A stretch of 64,000 nt of DNA from LMUY01 sp965199095 (GCA_965199095.1 CBDAQM010000006.1:744001-808000), one strand, 5' to 3'. Positions 33,790 to 41,813 are shown, counted from the stretch's first letter. The notes: generated from the sequence alone by a model not told the origin. Made by a program: numbers and translations.

Positions 33790-35724
33790 TCAGTCGTTTT
33801 CGCCGTCCACCAGCGTCAGCCGCCGCACGGCGCGGCGTGCTGCGTTCGCCTCCTGCAGCCACTCCAGGTTATCGACGGCCGGCGTGGGGATCGGCTTGAG
33901 CGCGTTGGCGCCGCGGATCAGCGGGCGCACCACCTTCGTTTCCGGCAGCGGCGGCGGCTCCGGCGCTTGCGCCAGCATGTCGGCGACTTCGCGCACGGAC
34001 AGGCTGACCTTGGCCTTCGCCAGGTCGCGCGTCGCGCGCTGGAAGGCCTTGAGCTTGCGGCCGTGATCGGTCGCCGCAGCCGCATCGTTGAACCCGGCCG
34101 GCTGCACGCACTCCACCGCCGCCAGGTAGCCTCCGTCGATACGGTAGACGTGCAGCGGCGCCTGCAGGGCCTGCGGATCGAAGCGCACCGTCACGCGCTG
34201 GCCGCGATAGGCCAGCAGCGCCTCGCTCCAGAACCGGTTGCCCTCCAACGTGATCGAGCCGTCCCGCGCATCGACCCGGATTTGCTCGGCAGCCAGCAAC
34301 CACAGCCGACGTTGCTCCGCTGTCGCCTTCTTGATCGGCGCCGTAGCGTAGGACGCCGCGAACGCCTGGGCGAAGGACAGCTTGCCGCCGCACACCCGGC
34401 TCTCGCGGCCGAGCCGCGCATTGTGCTCGGCGATGCCCTCGGCCACCGTCGCCAGGAACACGTCCAGAGGCACTGCGGCGGCGCCATAGTTCTCCGGCTT
34501 GCTCACCGTGTTCCGGCCGACATACGCGCCAGCGAAGCGCGGATGCTTGGCGATCCCGCCCGCGAAGTCGCGGAACGCGCGCTCGATCGGCTTGGACTGG
34601 CCGGAATAGGGGGTGGCGAAGTGCACCTCGACGCCGAGCTGCGGCAGGATGCCGAGCGGCTCCTCGTCCATAACCTTGAACCGGTAGCGGTTCGGCGTGC
34701 CGCCGGTCAGCAGCTTGCTGGTGAAATCCCGGCCGTTGTCGAAGTAGCAAAGCGACGGGATGCCGAAATGCTCGACCACGTCGCCGAAGGCGAGCCGCGT
34801 CAGTTCCTTGTTGGCGGAGCGATCCACCCGCCAGGACAGGATCAGCCCGCTATACAGATCTTGGAAGGCGCACATCATGGGGCGGCCGATGCTGCCGTCC
34901 GGCCACCGCACGAACACGTCCCAGAGGTGGCCGTCGGCGTTGACGGCCTCCAGCGCATGGAAGTGCCCGCGCAGCCGCTGCTGGGCCGGGAACAGGCGCT
35001 TCAGCGCCTCCGCCCCGTCGCGCAAATAGGCCCGCACCGGCTCCGGTATGGCCTCGACCCGGCGGAACAGCGTGCTGCTCGACGGGATCGTCCATCCGCG
35101 CTCGGCTGCCATGCCTTCCAATCGGCGGTAGCAATCCGTGAAGTTCGGCTTTTCCAGGCGGAGATAGTCGGCTTTCAGCGCCTCCCAGGCCTCGCACGTG
35201 CACTCGACCTCCGCCAGGCGGCCGGCATGCCGCGGCGCCAACGCCGGCAGCCAGTCGCACCGGTCCAGCCCGGCCACCATCTCGCGCCAGCGGTACAGGG
35301 TGCTGAGGCCGACCTGGTGGTGCTTGGCCACGTGGAGGCACGCGATCACCATCTCCGTGCCGCACACCACCAGCGCCTCGATCGCGTCCAGCGCTGCCAG
35401 GCGGTCGCGGGCTGTCTGCTTCTTCTTGTCAGCGAGGCCGTCGAACCATGCCCAAGCCTCGGCGCGCGTCGCGGTGGCGCGGCCATCGTCCGCCGGGGCC
35501 GCACTGGCATCGATCGCCAGTTTAACCTGCGCCGCACGCGGCAGCGCCGCCCGGTGGTACTCGTATCCGCCGCCGCGCCCGGCGCGCTTGCGCCAGTGCG
35601 TGCCCTCGCGGGCTGGATCACGCCAGCCTTCCCGATCGGCCCTCATCCTGATGGCACGCTCGTCCGGCAGGTCCGGCAATTTCGCCGCCGCCAAGTCCGC
35701 GGGCGTGAACCACTCGCCAGGCAT
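33790..35724 (-). CDS. A: DDE transposase, MuA family
   Basis: The 644-residue protein has an N-terminal Mu-type DNA-binding domain (EWFTPADLAAAKLPDLPDERAIRMRADREGW). Catalytic residues fit MuA: Asp264 in NADGHLWDVFVRW, Asp329 in YFDNGRDF and Glu381 in SKPIERAF. A beta-barrel region follows (about 480-560), then a C-terminal tail that in Mu contacts MuB. It would bind the end sites at 39687-39850 and the unseen other end. ATG 35724 overlaps the previous stop by one base. Confidence 0.96.
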   Translation of the reverse strand: MPGEWFTPADLAAAKLPDLPDERAIRMRADREGWRDPAREGTHWRKRAGRGGGYEYHRAALPRAAQVKLAIDASAAPADDGRATATRAEAWAWFDGLADKKKQTARDRLAALDAIEALVVCGTEMVIACLHVAKHHQVGLSTLYRWREMVAGLDRCDWLPALAPRHAGRLAEVECTCEAWEALKADYLRLEKPNFTDCYRRLEGMAAERGWTIPSSSTLFRRVEAIPEPVRAYLRDGAEALKRLFPAQQRLRGHFHALEAVNADGHLWDVFVRWPDGSIGRPMMCAFQDLYSGLILSWRVDRSANKELTRLAFGDVVEHFGIPSLCYFDNGRDFTSKLLTGGTPNRYRFKVMDEEPLGILPQLGVEVHFATPYSGQSKPIERAFRDFAGGIAKHPRFAGAYVGRNTVSKPENYGAAAVPLDVFLATVAEGIAEHNARLGRESRVCGGKLSFAQAFAASYATAPIKKATAEQRRLWLLAAEQIRVDARDGSITLEGNRFWSEALLAYRGQRVTVRFDPQALQAPLHVYRIDGGYLAAVECVQPAGFNDAAAATDHGRKLKAFQRATRDLAKAKVSLSVREVADMLAQAPEPPPLPETKVVRPLIRGANALKPIPTPAVDNLEWLQEANAARRAVRRLTLVDGEND

Positions 35725-35951
35725 CAGGCGGACACCGGCTGGTCTATGGGATCTGAAATGATGCGGAAGTCATTAAACGCGAAGCCATCGACGGTTGCCG
35801 CCACCACATGCCAAACACCCGCGCGCAACGGCTGATTGTAGGGTGCTTGGGTGAAGCGGCCGATCGTTCGGGCGCCGATCAGCCTTGGGTCGCCCCCGAC
35901 ATATTCAACCCAATAGAACTTCCCGTGCTGCGGGTGTTCCTGATTGGTCAC
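35724..35951 (-). CDS. Small unknown protein upstream of transposase, 75 residues
   Basis: GTG 35951 overlaps the previous stop (GTGA). The protein is a compact strand-rich unit (GKFYWVEYVGGDPRLIGARTIGRF...GVWHVVAATVDGFAFNDFRII), which resembles small phage proteins of unknown role. No family was identified. Confidence 0.65.
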   Translation of the reverse strand: MTNQEHPQHGKFYWVEYVGGDPRLIGARTIGRFTQAPYNQPLRAGVWHVVAATVDGFAFNDFRIISDPIDQPVSA

Positions 35952-36067
35952 AGCAATCCTCCGCTTCGCACCTGGCGCCGCAGGGTCTCGCCTTCGCGGA
36001 CCAGTTCGTCCGCCCGTTCCCGGATCGCCGCCAGCCGGATCAGCGGCAGGTAGCGCTGGTCGATCAC
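35948..36067 (-). CDS. 39-residue protein duplicating the end of its upstream neighbour
   Basis: GTG 36067 overlaps the neighbour's stop (GTGA) and its own stop overlaps the next GTG. It reads VIDQRYLPLIRLAAIRERAD and ends LRRQVRSGGLL. The neighbour ends VIERRHLPLIELAAIQDKAA...LRRQARQRGGL. The two align along the whole length with the same helix and tail. This is a partial tandem duplication kept open and coupled, so it is probably translated. Confidence 0.65.
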   Translation of the reverse strand: MIDQRYLPLIRLAAIRERADELVREGETLRRQVRSGGLL

Positions 36068-36519
36068 AGCCCACCCCGCTGCCTGGCCTGCCGGCGTAGC
36101 GCGTCGGCTTGGCGTGTCAGTTCGGCCGCCTTGTCCTGGATGGCTGCGAGTTCGATCAGCGGCAGGTGGCGGCGCTCGATCACCGCCCAGCCCATCGGCT
36201 CGGCCAGCAGCTCCAGCAGCCGCCGGTCCCCGGTCGCGTGCAGCAGCGCGATGAAGCGCGGCGTGCTGATCACGTGGTCGTCGCGCGCCTCCGACGCGTA
36301 GGCGTCGATCATCGCCTTGCTGACCGGGCGGCCGAGGAAGTCGCCCATCGTCCGGGCGACATCCGTCCGGTTGTGCCCGTGCAGCGCCGCGGCAATCGCC
36401 TTGGCCAGTCGCCCGGCGATGGTGGCCGAGCGCACGGCGCGATCCTCGAACCGCACGACCGGCTCCGGCGCCTGCCAATCCAGCAGGTCCGGCTGTGCCG
36501 AGCTTGGCCGGCGTGTCAT
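36064..36519 (-). CDS. Conserved Mu-like early protein, 151 residues
   Basis: It resembles a protein family I recall from the early regions of alphaproteobacterial Mu-like phages. An N-terminal QPDLLDWQAPEP is followed by RLAKAIAAALHGHNRTDVARTMGDFLGRPVSKAMIDAYASEARDDH, then FIALLHATGDRRLLELLAEPMGWAVIERRHL. Some annotations call these DNA transposition proteins, without experimental proof that I know. ATG 36519 overlaps the previous stop by one base. Confidence 0.7.
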   Translation of the reverse strand: MTRRPSSAQPDLLDWQAPEPVVRFEDRAVRSATIAGRLAKAIAAALHGHNRTDVARTMGDFLGRPVSKAMIDAYASEARDDHVISTPRFIALLHATGDRRLLELLAEPMGWAVIERRHLPLIELAAIQDKAAELTRQADALRRQARQRGGL

Positions 36520-36833
36520 CAGCCGAAACCCAACAGGACGCGTAGTTTGCCGTCGATCTCGGTCAGTCGGTTGCGCTCCTCCTGGAACCGGACTGGGTCC
36601 CAACCGGCAGGGCAACCACGGGCCGCTACATCAAGCAGGGCGCCAACGATGACGTAGGCCTGCTGGCAGCTAATGCTTCCACCCGCAGGAAGCCCGGTGC
36701 CCCAAGCGACCGAAATCCAGTCTACCGAACGTCCGTCCAGCGAAAAGCAGTAGCGCATCAACTCAGAGGGTGGAGCGCAGACCTTGGCGTGAGCTGCCCT
36801 GGGCAGAACTGCCGCTGCTTCGCGGGTTCTCAT
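36519..36833 (-). CDS. Unknown early protein, 104 residues
   Basis: ATG 36833 lies one base after the previous stop. The protein has PSELMRYCFSLDGRSVDWISVAWGTGL in the middle and a C-terminal helix (DPVRFQEERNRLTEIDGKLRVLLG). No family was recognised. Operon context suggests an early accessory function. Confidence 0.6.
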   Translation of the reverse strand: MRTREAAAVLPRAAHAKVCAPPSELMRYCFSLDGRSVDWISVAWGTGLPAGGSISCQQAYVIVGALLDVAARGCPAGWDPVRFQEERNRLTEIDGKLRVLLGFG

Positions 36834-36834
36834 G

Positions 36835-37083
36835 TCAGCCAGCCACCCCGATACGGCGCGCCAAGCGCCACCACCAGGCCGACCGCCGCAGCCGGGCCCG
36901 GCCCCGCCGACCGGGCGGGTCCAGCATCTGCTCCAGCAGCTCGATCCGGTCCGCCTGGGCATCGATCAGCCGGGCCTGCCGCGCGACCTGGTCGCGTAGG
37001 GCGAGGCTCTGGCGCTCGGCATCCGTGTAGGGCGGCGGCGGTATCGCGATGGCGCCGGCGTCCATGATCAGCTTGAGCGTCAT
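36835..37083 (-). CDS. Small coiled-coil protein with basic tail, 82 residues
   Basis: ATG 37083 overlaps the ParB-like stop by 4 nt. After a Pro-rich start, residues 22-52 form a probable coiled coil (ERQSLALRDQVARQARLIDAQADRIELLEQML), followed by an Arg/Trp-rich C-terminus (RRGRARLRRSAWWWRLARRI). The family is unknown. The tail could bind nucleic acid or membrane. Confidence 0.6.
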   Translation of the reverse strand: MTLKLIMDAGAIAIPPPPYTDAERQSLALRDQVARQARLIDAQADRIELLEQMLDPPGRRGRARLRRSAWWWRLARRIGVAG

Positions 37084-37901
37084 GCTGCGTCTCCCCCCAT
37101 GTTGAACATCGCGTCCTTCGCCAGCTCCGCCTCGAACAAGCGGCGCGCCTTGGCTCCGGTGCGGCGCCACAGCTTCACGAGCGCGTCGAACTGCGCCTGG
37201 TCGGGGTCCGGGATGGGGGTTCGTTTCTCCATGACCTCGTCACAGATCGCCCGAATGCTGCGCGCGCCACGCTCCTCCATCAGTCCGATGGCCTTGCGCT
37301 GGAGCGTCGGGGGCAGCCGGGCCAACAGGTCCAGCTCCGCCCCGTTATTGGCGAGCCAGCTGCCCGAAATACGTTCGCGCACGTCCGGCGCGAGTTTGCG
37401 GAACCGCCGCGTGGCGCGTTGGATCATCGTCTCGGACAAGCCGGTTCTATCGGCCGCAAGGGCCGTGAACCGCTCGATGCCGATCAAGTTGGCGTCCTTG
37501 CCAACTTGATCCTTGCCCCGGCGCTTGCCCCCGTGCCGGGCGGCTTCGTTCAGCGCCTCGTAGACCTCTTTCCATTGGGCCAGGAACGTGCCCCGGTCCA
37601 GCTCCGTCAGCTCGTGCCGGCAAAGGTTCTCCTCAATCTCCAGCCTTTTGGCGTCGAGGTCGCTCACCTTCAGCACCACCGCCTGCATTTCGGTCAGCCC
37701 GGCCAGGTAAGCCGCGCGGCAGCGATGCGCCCCTGCAATAAGCCTCCACCGGCCGTCTTTCCCGGGTGCCTGCACCTCGATCGGCGCCCGCTGCCCGTCC
37801 TGCTGCATGCTGGCGGCGATGAGCTGGGCGTAATCCTCGTCCACCGCCCGCAAGCGATCGCCCACGTCGATGCGGTCCAGCGGGATGGTGACGATGTTCA
37901 T
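37080..37901 (-). CDS. ParB-like nuclease-domain protein
   Basis: The 273-residue protein has the ParB N-terminal fold: IPLDRIDVGDRLRAVDEDYAQLIAASMQQDGQ, then the conserved GAHRCRAAYLAGL, then EENLCRHELTELDRGTFL. A helical DNA-binding part follows (TGLSETMIQRATRRFRKLAPDVRE). Such proteins are common in the early region of Mu-like phages, where no partition partner is present. A role in gene regulation or DNA transactions is inferred. ATG overlaps the Ner stop. Confidence 0.88.
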   Translation of the reverse strand: MNIVTIPLDRIDVGDRLRAVDEDYAQLIAASMQQDGQRAPIEVQAPGKDGRWRLIAGAHRCRAAYLAGLTEMQAVVLKVSDLDAKRLEIEENLCRHELTELDRGTFLAQWKEVYEALNEAARHGGKRRGKDQVGKDANLIGIERFTALAADRTGLSETMIQRATRRFRKLAPDVRERISGSWLANNGAELDLLARLPPTLQRKAIGLMEERGARSIRAICDEVMEKRTPIPDPDQAQFDALVKLWRRTGAKARRLFEAELAKDAMFNMGGDAA

Positions 37902-38206
37902 GCTGCCTCGTGTTTTTGACGGTGCGGGGAGGCGGCCAGCCGGCTAGTGTCCTGCTTGTTCGACCGGACACCGCGCAGCGGCACCCCGTCGGCGTCGTAG
38001 CGGCTGGGCCAGATGTCTTGGGGTTTGCGCCCCAGATGGCTGGCGATGATCGCTTGGACGGCTGGCGATGGACGCCTCAGCGTCATCCGGACGGCCGCGA
38101 CGCTGTAACCATGGCGCCGTGAGAGATCGTTCAGCGTGATCCCGGTTTTACGGATCGCGGCCTTGATATCCTCTCGGTCCATGTCAGCGGGCTGAGGCTG
38201 CTTCAT
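37898..38206 (-). CDS. ner: Ner-like early regulator
   Basis: The 102-residue protein matches Mu Ner/Nlp: IKAAIRKTGITLNDLSRRHGYSVAAVRMTLRRPSPAVQAIIASHLGRKPQDIWPSRYD. The ending IWPSRYD is diagnostic. Ner turns down early and repressor transcription from the divergent control region next to it. It is the first gene of the early operon. Residues after 70 form an extra basic tail. Confidence 0.93.
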   Translation of the reverse strand: MKQPQPADMDREDIKAAIRKTGITLNDLSRRHGYSVAAVRMTLRRPSPAVQAIIASHLGRKPQDIWPSRYDADGVPLRGVRSNKQDTSRLAASPHRQKHEAA

Positions 38207-38283
38207 TGGCGTCCTGGACTGGCTGGATCGCCAGCTTCCTAGCGCTCGGTTTGTTACCTAAGTCACAGGATACAGCTTTCTAG
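38207..38283. promoter_or_regulatory. Divergent control region between ner and the repressor gene
   Basis: Only 77 nt separate the two divergent genes, so both promoters and the operators of repressor and Ner must lie here or inside the genes. The AT-richer stretch TTGTTACCTAAGTCACAGG (38251-38269) is the likeliest operator or -35 area. No confident -10 box could be assigned. Confidence 0.5.
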
Positions 38284-39117
38284 ATGATAGGCAACCAGAA
38301 ATCGACGCTTCCGAGTTCGAAATCGGTCTCATCCGATGTTGAAAACCACCAACTCGTTGAAAAAACAGCCGAAATAAACGCTCACGCATCAAAAGATGGC
38401 GGGAACGACAGTTTCCGGGTTGGGTCAGAGAAGTCGGAAGTCGATCAGCGCGCAATTCGCCTACAAGGCGCTGTTCGGCGTGCCGGGGGGAACAAGATTG
38501 TGTCGGAGCGGTCTGGCGTGCCGATCAGCACCCTTGGTGTCTATCTGAGAGGCGGTGAATGGAAGGTGACGCCGATCCTCGCGATTGCAGAAGCGTGCGA
38601 CGTGACATTCGACTGGCTGATCACAGGGACCGAGAAGCCACTTCAGCCAGATCAAATACCGAGTAAGACCTCAACATCCGTCGGATTTCCGGCCAACTAT
38701 GTCATGATCCCCCGATACGATGTACGCGCCTCAGCCGGCAGCGGGACAATGGTGAACGACGAGGAATTACTCGGCTTGATGGCGTTCGATGAGATGTTCT
38801 TGCGACGTCAGCTCGGCGTCCGTGGCGAGGATTTGGCCACCGTCGACGCCACTGGCGACAGCATGGAGCCGACGATCCGCGACGGCGATCTACTTCTGAT
38901 CGATACTACTAACTCTGAAATCCGCGATGGAAGAATATACGTAATAAACATCGACGGCTTTCTAAGCGTGAAACGATTACAGGTACAGTTCGGCGGCAAA
39001 ATCGCACTTGTCAGCGACAATACCCGATATGCTCCGCAGATCGTCTCTCCGTCCGAGCGTGAACCTCTTAGAATAGTCGGTCGCGTCGTCTATCAGGCTG
39101 GTCCGGTGCGCTCATGA
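38284..39117 (+). CDS. Lysogeny repressor, HTH plus S24 peptidase
   Basis: The 277-residue protein has an XRE-type DNA-binding domain at about residues 58-110 (GGNKIVSERSGVPISTLGVYLRGGEW...WLITG). The S24 domain has Ser193 in GDSMEPTI and Lys230 in FLSVKRLQV. The expected self-cleavage pair Ala151-Gly152 lies in DVRASAGSG. SOS-type induction by self-cleavage is therefore likely, unlike Mu c, which lacks this domain. About 45 N-terminal residues look unstructured, so the true start could be later. Base composition is lower in GC than its neighbours. Confidence 0.93.
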   Translation: MIGNQKSTLPSSKSVSSDVENHQLVEKTAEINAHASKDGGNDSFRVGSEKSEVDQRAIRLQGAVRRAGGNKIVSERSGVPISTLGVYLRGGEWKVTPILAIAEACDVTFDWLITGTEKPLQPDQIPSKTSTSVGFPANYVMIPRYDVRASAGSGTMVNDEELLGLMAFDEMFLRRQLGVRGEDLATVDATGDSMEPTIRDGDLLLIDTTNSEIRDGRIYVINIDGFLSVKRLQVQFGGKIALVSDNTRYAPQIVSPSEREPLRIVGRVVYQAGPVRS

Positions 39118-39488
39118 AGAAGATGACCAAGCGTGAAATCGTCGGCGGGTTTGTTTGGCTCGGCATCATTGTTGGCGTTACCGCGCTTTACGTAACAGGG
39201 GAACACAGTGACCCTCCGCCTTTTACATGGCACTATGTCGGACCAGCATCCAAAGCGGAGCTTGTAAAACAGGCTGTGGATGTTCTCACCGACGCGTGCC
39301 CCAGGCTTTATGTTTACAATGAGTATATAGAAAAGCCGAATGTCGCTTGGCGAATAGTTGATCGTTCTGATCCACTTTGGCGCGCTGGTGTAAGAGCCGC
39401 AGTAAATGTGAGCACCCGATTCAAGGCGAAGCCCGTCGAGCCAACGCCTCATATGCCGATTTACCCTCTCGACATGTTTGATGGCTAG
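39114..39488 (+). CDS. Membrane-anchored unknown protein at prophage end
   Basis: The 124-residue protein overlaps the repressor stop by 4 nt (ATGA), so it is expressed in the lysogen with the repressor. It has one N-terminal membrane segment (IVGGFVWLGIIVGVTALYV, residues 9-27) and a 95-residue soluble part likely outside the inner membrane. No family was recognised. Being co-expressed with the repressor, it is a candidate for superinfection exclusion or another lysogen-expressed trait. Confidence 0.7.
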   Translation: MKKMTKREIVGGFVWLGIIVGVTALYVTGEHSDPPPFTWHYVGPASKAELVKQAVDVLTDACPRLYVYNEYIEKPNVAWRIVDRSDPLWRAGVRAAVNVSTRFKAKPVEPTPHMPIYPLDMFDG

Positions 39489-39860
39489 CAGCCTGCTGTA
39501 TTCATCCTTGCTGGCCCTCCGGTCAGCTCCATCATCATCTCAGGGCGGGGCGCTATGATTTTGTGCGACGTCAGCAATCCGCCCATCGGAGACGCTCAAA
39601 GCGTCAAGCCTGCAGGTCAACTCGCCGGCCTCACTCCGTAATCCATGCCTAATAGCCTCTTAGAGGCCGCCTCTTGCCGGACCGGCGTTTCCCATTTCAA
39701 GTGAGGCTATGCGTCCGGACCGCTCAACTTCTCATTTCAAACGCTCTACCTGCCCAACGCTCCGCCGGCCCCAGAAAACCCCGACCATCAATGCCTTATC
39801 CCATCAAATCCCGCCTCATCCCGCCCAATCCCGGTTTCCCATTACAAGTGGGGGAGCACA
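39489..39860. other. Non-coding prophage terminus with transposase-binding repeats
   Basis: No gene is visible. Three related 17-mers occur: GTTTCCCATTTCAAGTG (39687-39703), ACTTCTCATTTCAAACG (39727-39743) and GTTTCCCATTACAAGTG (39834-39850). Measured inward from 39860 they start at about 11, 118 and 158 nt, a layout like L1, L2 and L3 of Mu. On the minus strand the end reads 5'-TGTGCTCCCC-CACTTG; Mu reads 5'-TG, eight nt, CACTTG. The five bases GTCGG at 39861-39865 are the predicted target duplication. Confidence 0.75.
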
Positions 39861-39930
39861 GTCGGGGTGAGGGCCACGCGGCACGTTTGTCTCGTAGCCA
39901 TATTCAGGTCGTTTTGCTTACAGAAGCTGC

Positions 39931-39963
39931 ACCCTCACCCTGCCCTCTCCCAGAGGGAGAGGG
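39931..39963 (+). repeat. Host intergenic hairpin repeat (single arm copy)
   Basis: ACCCTCACCCTGCCCTCTCC followed by CAGAGGGAGAGGG forms a hairpin (CCCTCTCCCAGAGGGAGAGGG). The same unit recurs as both arms of a larger inverted repeat at 49579-49667. It is therefore host DNA and limits how far the prophage can extend. Confidence 0.75.
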
Positions 39964-39982
39964 TTCTAAATGAGAGGTTCTA

Positions 39983-40300
39983 TCAGACCTTCTTGCGGCC
40001 TGCCTTCGGGGTGGGCTGGTGTTCGCCCTGGTCGGCCAGCCGGTCCGGGAACTCGCCGAGGTTCTCCTGGATCGCGGCTTCCTCCACCGGTTGGCCGACG
40101 ATCACGCTCGGGTCATCCGGGCTCGGCACTGGAACCTGGCCTGCGCCGGAACTCTGCGACATCCCGACCAGTTCGCGGGCCCGCTCCCAATACTCCTTGT
40201 CGCTGCCGTTCGGCTTGCCGTCCGCTTCCCACAGGGCGTAGGCGCGCTCGCGGATCATTTCCTCCCGGGCGGGATCGTCTTCAAGCGGGTTGTCCGACAT
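39983..40300 (-). CDS. DUF2934 domain protein
   Basis: The 105-residue protein contains the DUF2934 signature near the N-terminus: REEMIRERAYALWEADGKPNGSDKEYWERAREL. The rest is acidic and Pro-rich and looks disordered. The family is widespread in alphaproteobacteria, with no known function. It is the first host gene next to the prophage. Confidence 0.85.
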   Translation of the reverse strand: MSDNPLEDDPAREEMIRERAYALWEADGKPNGSDKEYWERARELVGMSQSSGAGQVPVPSPDDPSVIVGQPVEEAAIQENLGEFPDRLADQGEHQPTPKAGRKKV

Positions 40301-40362
40301 CGTCTATCTCCTCGTTGGGGGCTTAAGCGCCGCGCCCGGGCTTCGGTTCGCCTCCCCCATGA

Positions 40363-41667
40363 TCAGTGCGCGATTCTGAAGATGGCGCCGTTGCCGTCTT
40401 CGCTGACCAGGAGCGAGCCATCCTGGAGCACCGTCACCCCCACGGGCCTCCCCCACACGGCGTTGTCGCCCGCCACCAGGCCGGTGAGGAAATCCTCGTA
40501 CTCCCCGGTCGGTTGGCCATCCCGCATCCGCAGGCGGACCACCTTGTAGCCGGTCCGCTGCGCGCGGTTCCAACTGCCGTGCAGCGTCACGAAGGCGTCG
40601 CCCTGATAGTCCGCGGGGAAGCTGTGGCCGGTGTAGAAGGTGATCCCGAGCGGTGCGGAGTGCGGCTGGATCAGCACGTCCGGGACCGTGACGGCGCCGG
40701 CCAGATCGGGCCGCTCGCCCCGGTGCCGCGGGTCTTCGTGGTTTCCGATGTAATACCACGGCCAGCCGAAGAACTGGCCGCTGCTGACCCGCGTCGCGTA
40801 GTCGGGCGGAAGGTTGTCGCCCAGGCCGTCCCGCTCATTGGTGGCGCACCATAGCGCCCCGGTTTGCGGCTGGACCGCAAGGCCCACGCAGTTGCGCAGG
40901 CCGGACGCCACGAGCTGGAGTGGCCCGCCCTCGGGCCGGAACCAGAACACGGCGGCGCGGCCGGTTTCGTCGCCGGTGGCGACGCCGCGCTCCGCGGGGG
41001 TGCTGCTGGCCGGGATTGTCGCGACCGGCGTGCCGCGCATGCCGCCCGCCACGTTGGAGGCGGACCCGACGGACAGGTAAATCGCGCTGCCGTCCGGCGC
41101 AGCCGCCAGGTCGCGCGTCCAGTGTCCACCCTCCGGCAGGCTGGGCACGATGATTTCAGCCGGCCCGGCGGCGACCGTGCCGCCAGTGTACGGGTAGCGC
41201 ACGACCCGCGTCGTCTCCGCCACGTAGACATAGCGCGGACGGTCCGGCGGCCAGAAGGCGATGCCGAACGGCTGGTCGAGATGGGCGGCGAAGACGGAGG
41301 CCGCCCCGGGATGGTCCGCCCCACCCGCCGGACGCCACACCCGGATCTGCCCGGCGCCGCTTTCCGCAAGGAACACGTCGCCGTTCGGGGCGGTCCGCAG
41401 CGCGCGCGGCGTGTCGAGCCCGGTGGCCCAAATCTGCACCGTGAAGCCGGGCGGGACAACCGGCATGGCCCCCGCCGGGCGGGACACCACGCGCGGCCCC
41501 CGGCTTGCGGACGGGGTTGCGCCCGGCGCGGGCAGGTCGCTGGTGGTGATGTGGCGGATGACGCCCGGGCCATCGCCGCGCCAGTCGCCATAGGCCGCGG
41601 CGTCCTGCCGGACCGGCTGCGCCATGGCAGGAACCGAGATAAACACCATCGCGACGAGCAGCTTCAT
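40363..41667 (-). CDS. Sorbosone dehydrogenase-like beta-propeller, exported
   Basis: The 434-residue protein has a signal peptide (MKLLVAMVFISVPAMA) and a propeller-type fold: VPPGFTVQIWATGLDTPRALRTAPNGDVFLAESGAGQI, LRNCVGLAVQPQTGALW, HSAPLGITFYTGHSFP and ITLHGSWNR-like VTLHGSWNRAQ. This matches the glucose/sorbosone dehydrogenase family of PQQ-linked periplasmic enzymes. The substrate cannot be read from sequence. Confidence 0.85.
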   Translation of the reverse strand: MKLLVAMVFISVPAMAQPVRQDAAAYGDWRGDGPGVIRHITTSDLPAPGATPSASRGPRVVSRPAGAMPVVPPGFTVQIWATGLDTPRALRTAPNGDVFLAESGAGQIRVWRPAGGADHPGAASVFAAHLDQPFGIAFWPPDRPRYVYVAETTRVVRYPYTGGTVAAGPAEIIVPSLPEGGHWTRDLAAAPDGSAIYLSVGSASNVAGGMRGTPVATIPASSTPAERGVATGDETGRAAVFWFRPEGGPLQLVASGLRNCVGLAVQPQTGALWCATNERDGLGDNLPPDYATRVSSGQFFGWPWYYIGNHEDPRHRGERPDLAGAVTVPDVLIQPHSAPLGITFYTGHSFPADYQGDAFVTLHGSWNRAQRTGYKVVRLRMRDGQPTGEYEDFLTGLVAGDNAVWGRPVGVTVLQDGSLLVSEDGNGAIFRIAH

Positions 41668-41813
41668 CGGCTTCCTCTAGCAGATCGCCGCGGCGACATG
41701 GATTCACGTCATTGCGCCTGAAGCCGCGGGGATGGTTTCGGGCGTGCGGGCAGCAGGATGGATGGCAGGGGCGGCGAAGACGCCGTATGAGGTGACGGGA
41801 TCGAGGAGCGATA

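Larger units (their letters stand above)
1..39860 (-). mobile_element. Mu-like transposable prophage (left end outside window)
   Basis: The gene order matches phage Mu: repressor, Ner, transposase A, ATPase B, GemA, Mor, lysis, gp25-27, terminase gp28, portal gp29, F, G, protease I, capsid T, gp36-41, tape measure, gp43-48 and fibres. The right boundary is placed at 39860, where the minus strand starts 5'-TG and CACTTG follows 10 nt in, as at the Mu left end. The other end and any 5-bp target duplication lie outside the window. The tape measure gene carries an insertion sequence, so the prophage probably cannot make tailed particles. Confidence 0.95.

Noticed and set aside
33697..35835. Very long plus-strand open frame (about 700 codons) opposite the transposase
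   Set aside because: The minus strand encodes MuA with all catalytic residues; the plus frame is a GC-rich antisense shadow with no recognisable domain.
37080..37901. ParB-like gene as a sign of a plasmid or partition system
   Set aside because: No ParA or centromere-like repeat is present, and such ParB-like proteins are usual in Mu-like early regions.
39489..39686. Possible small gene between the membrane protein gene and the end repeats
   Set aside because: No frame with a plausible start and ribosome site; the stretch looks like non-coding prophage terminus.
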